The notes beneath the pieces are model-generated. The model searched no databases. It had not been told where the DNA came from and worked only from the letters and a program-made list of their open reading frames with translations. A stretch of DNA of 64,000 bases. It comes from Algibacter mikhailovii (GTDB lineage: Bacteria > Bacteroidota > Bacteroidia > Flavobacteriales > Flavobacteriaceae). Location: positions 186,001-250,000 of the forward strand of contig NZ_BMWZ01000002.1 of NCBI RefSeq assembly GCF_014651495.1, in the 5' to 3' direction. How positions within the stretch are numbered: the stretch's first letter is position 1; each line of letters starts with the position of its first letter. Below, one piece after another: positions 43,175 to 52,709 of this stretch. The translations under genes were made by a program, and so were the position numbers.

Positions 43175-43965
43175 TTTACTGATATATTTACTACCAAACC
43201 TTCATTTGCCCTAATATTAAAAACGGTTTGATCTTCAAAAATTAAATATTGTCCTTTTATCCCAACCAATTTCCCGGAATACCTCTGAGACTTTATAATA
43301 TTTAAACTTTTTGGTTTCTCAGGATATTTATTCACCGGAAATTCTAAGTGGGTTTCCTTATTGTTTCCTATATAATAATCTACAGCTTCCTTTGGAATAT
43401 ATTGAGACAAACGGTCGCGCCATTCCGCCAAGTTTTCGTCTTCAATATCGTTTTTAAGCATTTTTCTCCAATTGGTTTTATCTGCTACATGACCTTTCAA
43501 AGCCACCTCAGTAATGCCTGCTAAATATCTGTTTGGAACTTCTACAATTTCAATAGCCTCATGAGCGCCTTGATCAATCCACCTGGTTGGCACCTGACTT
43601 TTTCTGGTCACCCCCACCTTCACATTACTAGAATTAGCCAAATACACAATATGCGGCTGTAATTGCGCCTTTTTTTCATACTCCAAATCACGGTCTTCTT
43701 TTCCTAGATGTGCGGTACTTAATTCCGGTCTCATAATCCAATCTCCCGCTTTTGCGGTATCATAAAAACATTGCCTATCAAAACCCTGTCTAAAAATAGG
43801 CTTATCTAATCCGCAATTAAGGCATTGGTATTTAACAAATTCTAAGGTGATGTTATTGTTCAATAATTGATTCATATTGAGAAAGTCATTTTCAAACACT
43901 AAATAGTACTGAATAGGACTTGCCAATTCTGTTGTCATTTTTGTTAAAACACCTTGGTAGGTCAT
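43171..43965 (-). CDS. DUF2797 domain protein
   Basis: A 264-residue protein of unknown function, conserved in Bacteroidota and other phyla. The N-terminal part has a zinc-type cysteine cluster (YQCLNCGLDKPIFRQGFDRQ, then CF). A middle region has LQPHIVYLANSSNVKVGVTR and PTRWIDQGAHEAIEIVEVPN, reminiscent of a GIY-YIG-like nuclease fold, followed by a conserved tail (GIKGQYLIFEDQTVFNIR). It is divergent from the GH3 gene (42 bp between starts). I cannot assign an activity. Confidence 0.8.
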   Translation of the reverse strand: MTYQGVLTKMTTELASPIQYYLVFENDFLNMNQLLNNNITLEFVKYQCLNCGLDKPIFRQGFDRQCFYDTAKAGDWIMRPELSTAHLGKEDRDLEYEKKAQLQPHIVYLANSSNVKVGVTRKSQVPTRWIDQGAHEAIEIVEVPNRYLAGITEVALKGHVADKTNWRKMLKNDIEDENLAEWRDRLSQYIPKEAVDYYIGNNKETHLEFPVNKYPEKPKSLNIIKSQRYSGKLVGIKGQYLIFEDQTVFNIRANEGLVVNISVN

Positions 43966-44007
43966 AAAAAAAAGTATTATTTTTAAATTCTTAAAGATAT
44001 AATAAAT

Positions 44008-45522
44008 ATGCCAATACCTATAGTAAATTCAATTGCTTCTTGGTTTTTAAAAAAGCGATTTCATCAAATAGAATTGTTTATAAAATACCCAAATGAAGTC
44101 CAAAATGAATTGCTATTAAGTTTAATTGACTTTGCACAAAATACAGAAATTGGCAAACAATATGATTTTGCCACCATTAAAAACTATAAAACTTTTGCTG
44201 AACGTGTCCCCATTAAAAATTATGAAGGCTGGCAAGATCTCATAGAACGTTCTAGACAAGGCCAGAGCAATATCTTTTGGCCCAGCCCCATAAAGTGGTT
44301 TGCCAAATCTAGTGGCACAACGCGAGCTAAAAGTAAATTCATACCTGTGAGTTTAGAATCTCTTGAAAATTGCCACTACGCAGCTAGTAAAGACTTACTC
44401 TGTATGTATCTAAACAACAATGAAGATTCGCAATTGTTTACAGGGAAAAGTTTACGCTTAGGAGGAAGCAAAGAATTATACAAAGAAAACGGTACTGTTT
44501 TTGGGGATTTATCAGCCATACTCATTGATAATATGCCTTTTTGGGCAGAATTTAGCAGTACCCCTGGAAATAAAGTTTCCTTAATGAGTGACTGGGAACA
44601 TAAAATGCAAGCTATAGTTAATGAAACCATTCAAGAAAACGTAACCAGCCTTGCTGGGGTACCGTCTTGGATGTTAGTCCTACTTAACAATGTTCTAGAA
44701 TCCACAAATAAGAGCAGTTTACACGAAGTTTGGCCGAATCTTGAAGTTTATTTTCATGGTGGCGTGAGTTTCACACCGTACAAAGATCAATACAAAAATA
44801 TTCTACCAAATAAAGATTTTAAGTATTATGAAATTTATAATGCTTCGGAAGGATTTTTCGCTATTCAAGATCGTAATGATTCAAATGAACTATTATTAAT
44901 GCTTGATTACGGTATATTTTATGAGTTTATTCCAATGAGTATTTATGCGACCTCAAATGAAAAGGCAATCCCCTTAAGTGAAGTTCAATTAAATGAAAAC
45001 TATGCGGTCATCATTACAACAAATGCCGGACTTTGGCGCTATAAAATTGGGGATACGGTAAGATTCACCTCTTTAAATCCTTACAAAATTAAAGTATCTG
45101 GTAGAACAAAGCACCACATCAATGTTTTTGGGGAAGAACTAATCATTGAAAACGCAGAAGATGCTCTAAAAAAAGTATGTAGACATACCAATGCTGAAAT
45201 TGTTGATTTCACTGCTGCCCCCATTTTCATGGAAGGCAAAGAGAAAGGTGCCCATGAATGGTTGATTGAATTTAAAACGCCGCCCAAAGACATTAATGAC
45301 TTCAATGAGCTATTTGATAACACCTTAAAATCAATAAATTCAGATTATGAAGCCAAACGCTATAATAGCATTACACTAAATAAGCCAAAAATCAATATTG
45401 CGCGACATCATTTATTTTATGATTGGCTAAAACAGAACAATAAATTAGGCGGGCAACACAAAATACCAAGATTATCCAATACACGAGAATATATGGATGA
45501 ACTTTTAAAACTGAACAGATAA
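44008..45522 (+). CDS. GH3 auxin-responsive promoter family acyl-acid amido synthetase
   Basis: A 504-residue member of the ANL adenylating superfamily in the GH3 branch. These enzymes activate a carboxylic acid with ATP and link it to an amino acid. Motifs are IKWFAKSSGTTRAKSKFIPV (P-loop-like SSGTT), YEIYNASEGFFAIQD, LWRYKIGDTVRFTS and KVSGRTKHHINVFGEELI (C-terminal hinge). Plant members conjugate hormones; bacterial ones are largely uncharacterised. It stands alone, with 42 bp to the divergent DUF2797 start. The acid and amino acid used are unknown. Confidence 0.88.
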   Translation: MPIPIVNSIASWFLKKRFHQIELFIKYPNEVQNELLLSLIDFAQNTEIGKQYDFATIKNYKTFAERVPIKNYEGWQDLIERSRQGQSNIFWPSPIKWFAKSSGTTRAKSKFIPVSLESLENCHYAASKDLLCMYLNNNEDSQLFTGKSLRLGGSKELYKENGTVFGDLSAILIDNMPFWAEFSSTPGNKVSLMSDWEHKMQAIVNETIQENVTSLAGVPSWMLVLLNNVLESTNKSSLHEVWPNLEVYFHGGVSFTPYKDQYKNILPNKDFKYYEIYNASEGFFAIQDRNDSNELLLMLDYGIFYEFIPMSIYATSNEKAIPLSEVQLNENYAVIITTNAGLWRYKIGDTVRFTSLNPYKIKVSGRTKHHINVFGEELIIENAEDALKKVCRHTNAEIVDFTAAPIFMEGKEKGAHEWLIEFKTPPKDINDFNELFDNTLKSINSDYEAKRYNSITLNKPKINIARHHLFYDWLKQNNKLGGQHKIPRLSNTREYMDELLKLNR

Positions 45523-45647
45523 GTTTACCACCTAAATACAAAAATTTTAACTTACCGAATTAAACTGCTATTAATCCAAAAAATATGTAATCATCTCTCA
45601 TCTGCTATATATTTATCCTATAGTTTCACCCAAATCTCCCAAGATAA

Positions 45648-46676
45648 ATGAAAGCAATCATTGCATGTTTTTTAGGACTAGCTTTTAGCATAAGTTTTAG
45701 TCAAGCCTCTTTAGATCCTATTCCTATTAATGAAGAATCGACACCCTCATTAGAAGTAAGTTCAAACATTGGAACAAATGGGTTTAATTTTAAGGTAATA
45801 AATGCGGGTATTAACACAAAATATTCTGAAATTGGAACAGACGTTTACCGAGATAGGCTTGTTTTAGTTTCTTCAAAAAAAATAGGAGGTGCTGCCAAAA
45901 TTGACCCCAATACCAATGAAGCTTATACAGAGTTATTCTGCTCTGACATCTCAGAAAATGGCTCATTATCAAGATCCCTTTTGTTTTCCAGAATATTAAA
46001 CACCAAAGACAGTGAAGATCATTTAGCGTTTTCACAAGATCAACAGACAGTTTACTATACAAGAAGTGATAAAAAGAACTCTCTAGAATTCAAACTTTAC
46101 AAAGCCAATCTGCAAGAGGGTACAAGTGGTATATGGATTAATCACATCCTTGTAAGCCTGAATAAACCAAATATTTCTATTGAAACCCCATTTATTAACA
46201 AAACTGGCAACAGACTCTATTTTTCTTCCAATATGCCCGGAGGCCACGGCGGTTTTGATTTATATGTTTCTGAAATTAACATAGACGGTACATTAGAAAC
46301 ACCTGTTAATTTAGGAAGCGCTATAAATACTGATAAAGATGAAAAATACCCAGCCCTTTCTTTAGATAACAAACACCTGTTTTTCTCGTCTAAAGGCCAT
46401 GAAAACATGGGCGGTTATGATGTATTTAAAAGTACCATTTCTGATAATGAATATGGCTCCCCAACAAACTTAGGAACTACCTTAAATACGCCATTTGATG
46501 AAATAGCCTATTTCTTAATTGCGAATAATATAGGCTATGTTAGTTCTAATCGTAGTGGAGGAAATGGTGGTTATGATATTTTTACGGTTACCAATATAGA
46601 CGCTACGCAAACGTTATCAGATAATATGCTAGAAGTGAAAAACAAACAGAAAAATACTACTATAACAATTCAGTAA
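45648..46676 (+). CDS. Exported PD40/WD40-like beta-propeller protein
   Basis: A 342-residue protein with a signal peptide (MKAIIACFLGLAFSISFSQ) and PD40 propeller repeats. Three clear blades share the YFSSNxxGGxGGxD pattern: NRLYFSSNMPGGHGGFDLYV, HLFFSSKGHENMGGYDVF and IGYVSSNRSGGNGGYDIF, about 50-60 residues apart. Such repeats usually precede an OmpA domain in Bacteroidota proteins, but none follows here. It is probably a periplasmic or outer-membrane scaffold. Monocistronic. Confidence 0.82.
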   Translation: MKAIIACFLGLAFSISFSQASLDPIPINEESTPSLEVSSNIGTNGFNFKVINAGINTKYSEIGTDVYRDRLVLVSSKKIGGAAKIDPNTNEAYTELFCSDISENGSLSRSLLFSRILNTKDSEDHLAFSQDQQTVYYTRSDKKNSLEFKLYKANLQEGTSGIWINHILVSLNKPNISIETPFINKTGNRLYFSSNMPGGHGGFDLYVSEINIDGTLETPVNLGSAINTDKDEKYPALSLDNKHLFFSSKGHENMGGYDVFKSTISDNEYGSPTNLGTTLNTPFDEIAYFLIANNIGYVSSNRSGGNGGYDIFTVTNIDATQTLSDNMLEVKNKQKNTTITIQ

Positions 46677-47050
46677 GCTAGCAACTTAGAGTTTCCAATA
46701 AAAGTCTTAAGTAATAATTATAGCATAAAGATTAGAATACACAATATAAAAGCCTTTCATAGGTCTTCCGGATAATAACATTATAGATTTTGAGACGGTC
46801 TATTACAGAAAAATAAATATAGTTTAAGGACTGTTTTATTGGAACCGTTTAAACACACAGCAATAAGGCCTTTTGACGAGTATTTCATCTTATAATCTAA
46901 AAGACAATTAAAACCTTTTGCACTATAAATTAATAAGTATACCTTTAAATAGTTTTGATAGATAAATAGTAAAAAACCTTTAAAAATTTCTAATTCCCTC
47001 TTGAGATTTTCAAAAGTAAATGCATATCCATTATTAATTAGTATCCATGA
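46677..47050. other. Intergenic region, no supported gene
   Basis: About 370 bp between the PD40 gene and the clpX terminator. The only open frame (46781-47059, leftward, 92 codons) starts inside the terminator and has no family-like features, so I do not call it. Confidence 0.5.
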
Positions 47051-47078
47051 AAAAGCCACACAAATGTGTGGCTTTTTT
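47051..47078. terminator. Intrinsic terminator of clpX
   Basis: AAAAGCCACACA (47051-47062) pairs with TGTGTGGCTTTT (47065-47076). On the minus strand a T run follows, 60 bp after the clpX stop; it could act on both strands. Confidence 0.85.
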
Positions 47079-47110
47079 AAATAATCTATTTTATAAATCC
47101 TATAAAACGT

Positions 47111-48343
47111 TTAAGAAACCGCTTTTAGCTTCTTAATTGTCGATTTGGATAATTTATTCTCAGCATATGCTTTTGTAACATTCAACACCTTATCCTCAGT
47201 ACTGGGTAATTCAAACATAGCGTCTGTTAAAATCTCTTCACAAAGAGAACGTAAACCCCTTGCCCCTAACTTATACTCAATAGCTTTATTAACTATAAAA
47301 TCTAAAGCACCATCCGTGATTTTAAAATCTATTTTATCCATTTCAAACAACTTTTTATATTGCTTGATAATGGCATTTTTAGGTTCTGTTAAAATGGCTC
47401 TTAAGGTATCAGCATCTAAAGGATCCATATATGCTAACACAGGTAAACGACCAATAATTTCTGGAATTAAGCCAAAATCTTTTAAATCACTAGGAATAAT
47501 ATATTGCAATAAGTGATCTTGATCTACAACATCATCAGACATTGAGGCACTGTAACCTACAGCCTGCATATTAAGGCGCTTAGAAATCACACGATCAATA
47601 CCATCAAAGGCGCCGCCAGCAACAAATAAGATGTTTTCAGTGTTAACCTCAATAAACTTTTGATCTGGATGCTTCCTACCTCCTTTTGGCGGCACGTTGA
47701 CAACAGTCCCTTCTAAAAGTTTTAACAATGCCTGTTGAACACCTTCACCCGAAACATCTCTGGTAATTGATGGGTTATCACTTTTACGAGCAATTTTATC
47801 AATTTCATCAATAAAGACAATTCCCTTTTCAGCTTTTTCCAAATTATAATCAGCAGCTTGTAAGAGCCTAGTTAAGATACTTTCAACATCCTCTCCTACA
47901 TATCCCGCTTCAGTCAATACAGTAGCATCAACAATAGCTAATGGTACGTTTAACATTTTAGCTATAGTTTTAGCCATTAAAGTTTTACCCGTTCCAGTTT
48001 GACCAACCATGATGATATTACTCTTTTGAATTTCTATATCATCCTTAGTAGGCACCTGCAATAATCTTTTGTAGTGATTATAAACAGCCACAGACATCAC
48101 CTTTTTTGTTACGGTCTGCCCAATTATGTATTCATCAAGAAATTTCTTTATTTGTTGTGGCTTGCGTAGCTTTAATTCAGCCGACAAATCACTACTATCA
48201 TTTTGCTTAGATTCTTCTAAAACTATCCCATGGGCTTGCTCAATACACCTATCACAAATATGCGCATCTAAACCTGCTATCAATAGGTTCGTCTCTGGCT
48301 TTTTTCTACCACAAAATGAACATTCTAACTCTTCTTTTGCCAT
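47111..48343 (-). CDS. clpX: ATP-dependent Clp protease ATP-binding subunit ClpX
   Basis: A 410-residue AAA+ unfoldase that feeds substrates to ClpP. The N-terminal zinc-binding domain has [11 protein letters not shown]... CDRC. The ATPase has Walker [14 protein letters not shown], Walker [18 protein letters not shown], the pore loop [12 protein letters not shown] and the sensor region [17 protein letters not shown]. It lies 72 bp behind clpP, consistent with the usual tig-clpP-clpX order on one strand. Confidence 0.98.
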   Translation of the reverse strand: MAKEELECSFCGRKKPETNLLIAGLDAHICDRCIEQAHGIVLEESKQNDSSDLSAELKLRKPQQIKKFLDEYIIGQTVTKKVMSVAVYNHYKRLLQVPTKDDIEIQKSNIIMVGQTGTGKTLMAKTIAKMLNVPLAIVDATVLTEAGYVGEDVESILTRLLQAADYNLEKAEKGIVFIDEIDKIARKSDNPSITRDVSGEGVQQALLKLLEGTVVNVPPKGGRKHPDQKFIEVNTENILFVAGGAFDGIDRVISKRLNMQAVGYSASMSDDVVDQDHLLQYIIPSDLKDFGLIPEIIGRLPVLAYMDPLDADTLRAILTEPKNAIIKQYKKLFEMDKIDFKITDGALDFIVNKAIEYKLGARGLRSLCEEILTDAMFELPSTEDKVLNVTKAYAENKLSKSTIKKLKAVS

Positions 48344-48415
48344 TAATCTAACTTTCTTTTAAATATGATATACTAAACCCTTCTATAGCAATCTTATAAA
48401 ATTACAACTTTTTAT

Positions 48416-49090
48416 TTAATTTCGTGTCAATATCTCGTCAATCATACCATATTCTTTCGCCTTATCAGACTTCATCCAATAGTCTCTATCACTATCTTGA
48501 TACACTTTGTCGTAATCTTGACCAGAATGCTTACTAATAATCTTATATAGTTCTTCCTTTAAAATCAATATTTCCCTAGCCGTAATTTCAATATCACTAG
48601 CTTGACCTTGCGCACCACCTAATGGCTGATGAATCATGACGCGTGAATGTGTAAGACCGCTACGTTTTCCTTTTGCTCCTGCACATAATAATACTGCACC
48701 CATAGAGGCCGCCATACCGGTACAAATAGTTGCAACATCTGGCTTAATAAACTGCATGGTATCATAAATCCCTAATCCAGCATAAACACTACCGCCTGGA
48801 GAATTAATATATATTTGAATATCTTTATTTGCATCTGTACTCTCTAAAAACAATAGTTGAGCTTGTACAATATTTGCCACTTGGTCATTGATTCCTGTTC
48901 CTAAAAAAATGATTCTATCCATCATTAAGCGAGAGAAAACATCAAAAACAGCAATATTCATCTGACGTTCCTCAATGATATTTGGAGTCAGATTAGTTGG
49001 ATACATACTACTTATTATTTTATTATAATATGTACTACTAATCCCCTGATCTTTTATGGCGAATTTTTCAAATTCTTTTGCGTAATCCAT
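48416..49090 (-). CDS. clpP: ATP-dependent Clp protease proteolytic subunit ClpP
   Basis: A 224-residue serine protease that forms the tetradecameric chamber used by ClpX. The catalytic Ser is in [13 protein letters not shown], the His in [13 protein letters not shown] and the Asp in the D-containing [10 protein letters not shown] region. The oxyanion strand [10 protein letters not shown] is intact. The N-terminus is about 20 residues longer than in E. coli, as expected for a propeptide. It sits between tig and clpX. Confidence 0.97.
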   Translation of the reverse strand: MDYAKEFEKFAIKDQGISSTYYNKIISSMYPTNLTPNIIEERQMNIAVFDVFSRLMMDRIIFLGTGINDQVANIVQAQLLFLESTDANKDIQIYINSPGGSVYAGLGIYDTMQFIKPDVATICTGMAASMGAVLLCAGAKGKRSGLTHSRVMIHQPLGGAQGQASDIEITAREILILKEELYKIISKHSGQDYDKVYQDSDRDYWMKSDKAKEYGMIDEILTRN

Positions 49091-49174
49091 AGTTTTTTAA
49101 AATTATTTTTGATTAAAATATTGACTTTCAGCAAGATGCGCTAACAGCCTATTTAATTACGATTTATACATAAT

Positions 49175-49206
49175 AAAAAAGCGCTTAAACCGAACGATTT
49201 AAGCGC
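49175..49206 (-). terminator. Intrinsic terminator of tig
   Basis: GCGCTTAAA (49181-49189) pairs with TTTAAGCGC (49198-49206); leftward a T run follows. It implies that clpP-clpX can be transcribed separately from tig. Confidence 0.85.
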
Positions 49207-49231
49207 ATAAATATAAGCAATTATTCCTTAC

Positions 49232-50560
49232 CTATTTATCACCATAAACTTCTTTAACAAAGTTTTCATAACTTAATTCTTTAACCTTAAGATTGGCTTT
49301 TTCTTTATAAACCTCTAAAAGTTTTTGGCTAATTAGCTGCTCAGAAATTCTACGTGCCTCATCTTGATTAGACAATACACGTGCCGCAATATCCTCTAAT
49401 TCTTTATCTGAAGGATTCATTTGACCAAATTGAGCCATCTGCCCTTTAATCATTTCTTTAGCGTGATTCTTAATATCGTCCATGGTTACTTGGACATTAT
49501 TATCTGCTATTAGCTTTCCTTCTATCAATTGATAACGAAGGCTTTTTTCAGACTTTTCATACTCCTCCGTAGCCTCATCAATATTCATTTCTTTTTCACC
49601 AGAAGTTTGCATCCATTTCTTTAAAAACTCAGCTGGTAAATCAAATTTGGTGTTTTCTACTAAATATTCAGTAACATCATTTAAAAACTTTTGATCTGCT
49701 TGTTGTACAAACTGCTTTTCAGCATCTTCTTTTATTTTTGATCTTAGCTCCGTTACAGAAGTCACTTTTTCTTGAGGAAAAAGTTTGTCAAACAATTCCT
49801 GATCTAAATCTGCTAACTGACGTTCATTTATTTCACTTATTGTGAAATTCACTTCAATATCAAGTCCATGAACAGCATCATGATCTAATTTTAAAGCGTG
49901 CATTAAATCATGCTCATCATCAAAAAGACCTTTAGTTTTCAATGTAACTACGTCACCTACTTTAGCGCCAACAAATAATTTTGCAGTAGATTTACCTTTA
50001 AATTTATCTAAAGTTAAAGTGACTGTATTATCAATTTCTTTTTCTTCGTTAGTATAAGCTCCAGTAATTTCACTGTCCTTAACAACTACCTCTTGCGGTA
50101 CTAATTTCCCGTATTGCTTTTGAATACGCTCAATTTGCTCGTCAATCATTTTATCATCGGCAATGATATCATACTTTGTAATTGCCTTTTTGCTTTTAAG
50201 CTCTACCTCAAATTCAGGTGCTAAACCTAATTCGAATTCAAATGAAAATGCATCCGCATCCCAGTTAATATCATCCTGAGGCTTTGGCAATGGCTGTCCA
50301 AGAACATCAAGCTTTTCTTCAGTCAAATATTTATTAAGCGCATCTTGCAACAACTTATTAACCTCATCAACTAAAACAGCTTTTCCATACTGTTTCTTCA
50401 CCATGCCCATTGGCACATGTCCTTTTCTAAATCCAGGAATGTTTGCTGTTTTACGGTAGTCTGTTAATATCTTCTCAACTTTATCACTATAATCCTCTTT
50501 AGCGATATCTACTTTTACTACAGCATTTAATGCATCAACGTTTTCTCTTGTAATATTCAT
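49232..50560 (-). CDS. tig: Trigger factor
   Basis: A 442-residue ribosome-associated chaperone. The N-terminal ribosome-binding domain carries the GFRKGHVP signature (here NIPGFRKGHVPMGMVKKQYG). The central PPIase-type domain is degenerate, as usual in Bacteroidota, and the C-terminal chaperone arms (KKWMQTSGEKEMNIDEATEE and later helices) complete the protein. Its placement before clpP-clpX links folding and proteolysis. A terminator follows at 49.18 kb. Confidence 0.95.
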   Translation of the reverse strand: MNITRENVDALNAVVKVDIAKEDYSDKVEKILTDYRKTANIPGFRKGHVPMGMVKKQYGKAVLVDEVNKLLQDALNKYLTEEKLDVLGQPLPKPQDDINWDADAFSFEFELGLAPEFEVELKSKKAITKYDIIADDKMIDEQIERIQKQYGKLVPQEVVVKDSEITGAYTNEEKEIDNTVTLTLDKFKGKSTAKLFVGAKVGDVVTLKTKGLFDDEHDLMHALKLDHDAVHGLDIEVNFTISEINERQLADLDQELFDKLFPQEKVTSVTELRSKIKEDAEKQFVQQADQKFLNDVTEYLVENTKFDLPAEFLKKWMQTSGEKEMNIDEATEEYEKSEKSLRYQLIEGKLIADNNVQVTMDDIKNHAKEMIKGQMAQFGQMNPSDKELEDIAARVLSNQDEARRISEQLISQKLLEVYKEKANLKVKELSYENFVKEVYGDK

Positions 50561-50641
50561 TTTAAATGATATAAAGCCTTAAATCAGGCATTTAACAATA
50601 AGGCTTTTTATTAAAAAAACCTAAAACCCATATAACCAAAA

Positions 50642-50676
50642 TTGGGATGCAAAAATAATATATTTTTACATCCCAA
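50642..50676 (-). terminator. Hairpin downstream of the holin-like gene
   Basis: TTGGGATGCAAAAATA (50642-50657) pairs with TATTTTTACATCCCAA (50661-50676) with one mismatch. It lies 28 bp past the end of the leftward holin-like gene and probably ends that transcript. Confidence 0.75.
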
Positions 50677-50703
50677 CAAAGTTTTTAATTACTTGATTTT
50701 TAG

Positions 50704-51051
50704 CTAGTATTTATCCTCCTTTAAAAGTGAATAAAGTATAGATTCTAGAATAGACAATAGGATGCTAAACAGTAATGCTGTCCATATACTGCTCACTGTA
50801 AACCCGTCGATTAAATTACCCGCTAATACTATTATTAAGGCATTAATTATGAGTAAAAACAAACCCAAAGTTAACACCGTTATTGGCAGTGTAAAAATGA
50901 CCAAAATAGGTTTTACAAATAAATTTAACAAGGCTAACACTATAGACACAATAATTGCGGTTGTATATCCATCAACATTTACACCTGGCAAAACATGAGC
51001 TAAAATAAATACAGCTACTGCAGATAACAAGACCTTAAGAATGAGTTTCAT
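50704..51051 (-). CDS. Phage holin family membrane protein (4-TMS, PF04020-like)
   Basis: A 115-residue protein almost wholly made of four membrane helices (LILKVLLSAVAVFILAHVLP; AIIVSIVLALLNLFVKPILV; VLTLGLFLLIINALIIVLA; ALLFSILLSILESILYSLL), with the VNVDGYTTAI loop and NLFVKPIL block of the superfamily IV holin-like family. Members are chromosomal, not phage genes; their role in the envelope is unknown. I chose the ATG at 51051, since the upstream extension overlaps the hydrolase stop and has no family similarity. Confidence 0.85.
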   Translation of the reverse strand: MKLILKVLLSAVAVFILAHVLPGVNVDGYTTAIIVSIVLALLNLFVKPILVIFTLPITVLTLGLFLLIINALIIVLAGNLIDGFTVSSIWTALLFSILLSILESILYSLLKEDKY

Positions 51052-51082
51052 TTTATTATTTTTCTTAAAAGTACAAAATATT

Positions 51083-51847
51083 TTAACAAACAAAACCAAT
51101 TACAGCCTCAAAAAAATCTTTTGGATTTTCGGCATGCAACCAATGACCAGCATTTGAAATAGTAACTATTTTAGCTTGTGAAAAATGACTATTTATAATA
51201 TTTTCATCTCCAACTCCAATATATTCTGACCGATCTCCTCTTAAAAAGATTGTTCCTTTATCAAATCTAAGATAACTTGGTAATGACTCTCCAACTTCGG
51301 CTACTTCATTCTTTAAAATTGGCAAATTAATTCTCAAGCCCAATTGCCCTTTCTCTACCCAATATAAATTCTTAAGCAAAAATTGTCGCGTTCCGAAATC
51401 AGAAACATGGGCGCTTAATATTTTATCTGCTTCGCCTCTACTTTTTATCACCGAAAAATCTAAAGCACTTAAACCCTCTAGGATAGCATCATGATGCACA
51501 GGATAAAATCTAGGTGAAATATCAGCCACTATTAATTTTGAAACAAGTTCTGGATATTCAGCAGCAAATAGCATAGCCGTTTTCCCGCCCATAGAATGTC
51601 CCAACAAAACAATATCCTTGAGCTTATGTATATCACAATAATGCTTTAAATCTTCTGCAAGCACTTCATAATTAAAAGCATCATCATGAAAACTTCTTCC
51701 ATGATTTCTCTGATCTACCAAGTGCACTTGAAATCCTTTTTCACTGAATTGACTTCCTAAGGTTTTCCAATTATCACTCATCCCCAAAAAACCATGCAAA
51801 ATAACAAATGGTTTTCCTTCTCCTATTATATTTGAATGTAGTAACAT
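51083..51847 (-). CDS. Alpha/beta hydrolase (YbfF-like esterase)
   Basis: A 254-residue serine hydrolase. The nucleophile elbow is LLGHSMGGKTAML, the oxyanion region VILHGFLGMSDNWKTLGSQF, the acid in FLRGDRSEYI and the His in ISNAGHWLHAENP. The last block is the YbfF type. It probably cleaves thioesters or short-chain esters. Its start shares a base with the pdxJ stop, so it is cotranscribed with pdxJ. Confidence 0.9.
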   Translation of the reverse strand: MLLHSNIIGEGKPFVILHGFLGMSDNWKTLGSQFSEKGFQVHLVDQRNHGRSFHDDAFNYEVLAEDLKHYCDIHKLKDIVLLGHSMGGKTAMLFAAEYPELVSKLIVADISPRFYPVHHDAILEGLSALDFSVIKSRGEADKILSAHVSDFGTRQFLLKNLYWVEKGQLGLRINLPILKNEVAEVGESLPSYLRFDKGTIFLRGDRSEYIGVGDENIINSHFSQAKIVTISNAGHWLHAENPKDFFEAVIGFVC

Positions 51848-52560
51848 TATTTCAGTTTATGTAAATACATTTGAATTACATTTTCAATACCCAAGTATAA
51901 GCTTTCTGCAATTAAAGCATGACCTATAGAAACTTCGAGAAGATTTGGGATATTATCCTTAAAAAACTTGATGTTATCTAAAGACAAATCATGCCCTGCA
52001 TTAATTCCAAGACCTAAATTAGCGGCTAACTTAGCACTTTCATTAAAGGGCTTTATAGCATCCATATTACCCAAACCATATTGATGAGCATAAGACTCTG
52101 TGTACAATTCTATTCTATCTGCTCCTACGGCTTTAGCGCCTTCAATTTGCTTTAAAACCGGATCTACAAATACTGATGTTCTTATACCATTGGCCTGAAA
52201 TTCCTTAATAACAACAGACAAAAAATCCTTATGCTTAATGGTATCCCAACCGGCATTACTGGTTATCGCGTCAACAGCATCAGGCACCAAAGTAACTTGA
52301 GTTGGCTTCACTTCCAAAACTAAATTTACGAAAGATTCAACAGGATTACCTTCAATATTGTACTCCGTATAAACCTCTGATTTCAAATCTCGTGCATCCT
52401 GATATCTAATATGTCTCTCATCAGGCCTAGGGTGAATTGTTACCCCTTCAGCTCCAAAACGCTGTACATCTTTTGCAAACTGAACCACGTTAGGCACATC
52501 ACCACCTCTTGAGTTTCGCAGGGTAGCTATCTTGTTAATGTTCACACTTAGCTTTGTCAT
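51847..52560 (-). CDS. pdxJ: Pyridoxine 5'-phosphate synthase
   Basis: A 237-residue TIM-barrel enzyme that condenses 3-amino-2-oxopropyl phosphate with deoxyxylulose 5-phosphate to make vitamin B6 phosphate. Landmarks are KLSVNINKIATLRNSRGGD, GVTIHPRPDERHIRYQDARD, FVDPVLKQIEGAKAVGADRI, ELYTESYAH and GINAGHDLSLDN. All match PdxJ. It heads the leftward pdxJ-hydrolase-holin-like unit, with a TAnnTTTG box just upstream. Confidence 0.97.
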   Translation of the reverse strand: MTKLSVNINKIATLRNSRGGDVPNVVQFAKDVQRFGAEGVTIHPRPDERHIRYQDARDLKSEVYTEYNIEGNPVESFVNLVLEVKPTQVTLVPDAVDAITSNAGWDTIKHKDFLSVVIKEFQANGIRTSVFVDPVLKQIEGAKAVGADRIELYTESYAHQYGLGNMDAIKPFNESAKLAANLGLGINAGHDLSLDNIKFFKDNIPNLLEVSIGHALIAESLYLGIENVIQMYLHKLK

Positions 52561-52577
52561 AAATATAATTTAATAGG

Positions 52578-52585
52578 CAAAAATA
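52578..52585 (-). promoter_or_regulatory. Candidate -7 box for pdxJ
   Basis: The minus strand reads TATTTTTG, a full TAnnTTTG match, 18 bp before the pdxJ ATG. No clear -33 TTG was found. Confidence 0.45.
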
Positions 52586-52624
52586 CAAAGTACAACGAGC
52601 ATACATCCTTTTTTTTTGATTAAT

Positions 52625-52656
52625 TTGCAACCATATAGAGCAAGGCTTTAATTTTG
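52625..52656 (+). promoter_or_regulatory. Candidate promoter for the CBS-nadK genes
   Basis: TTG at 52625-52627, a 21-bp spacer and TAATTTTG at 52649-52656 (full TAnnTTTG match). It directs transcription rightward from the space shared with pdxJ. Confidence 0.55.
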
Positions 52657-52709
52657 ATCGAAACGATTTTTACAAGAATTTCGCCTTTATTTATTGAAAA
52701 GCAAAACAA

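Noticed and set aside
46781-47059. Leftward 92-codon open frame between the PD40 gene and clpX
   Set aside because: It starts inside the clpX terminator, has no family-like motif and its composition is that of random AT-rich sequence.
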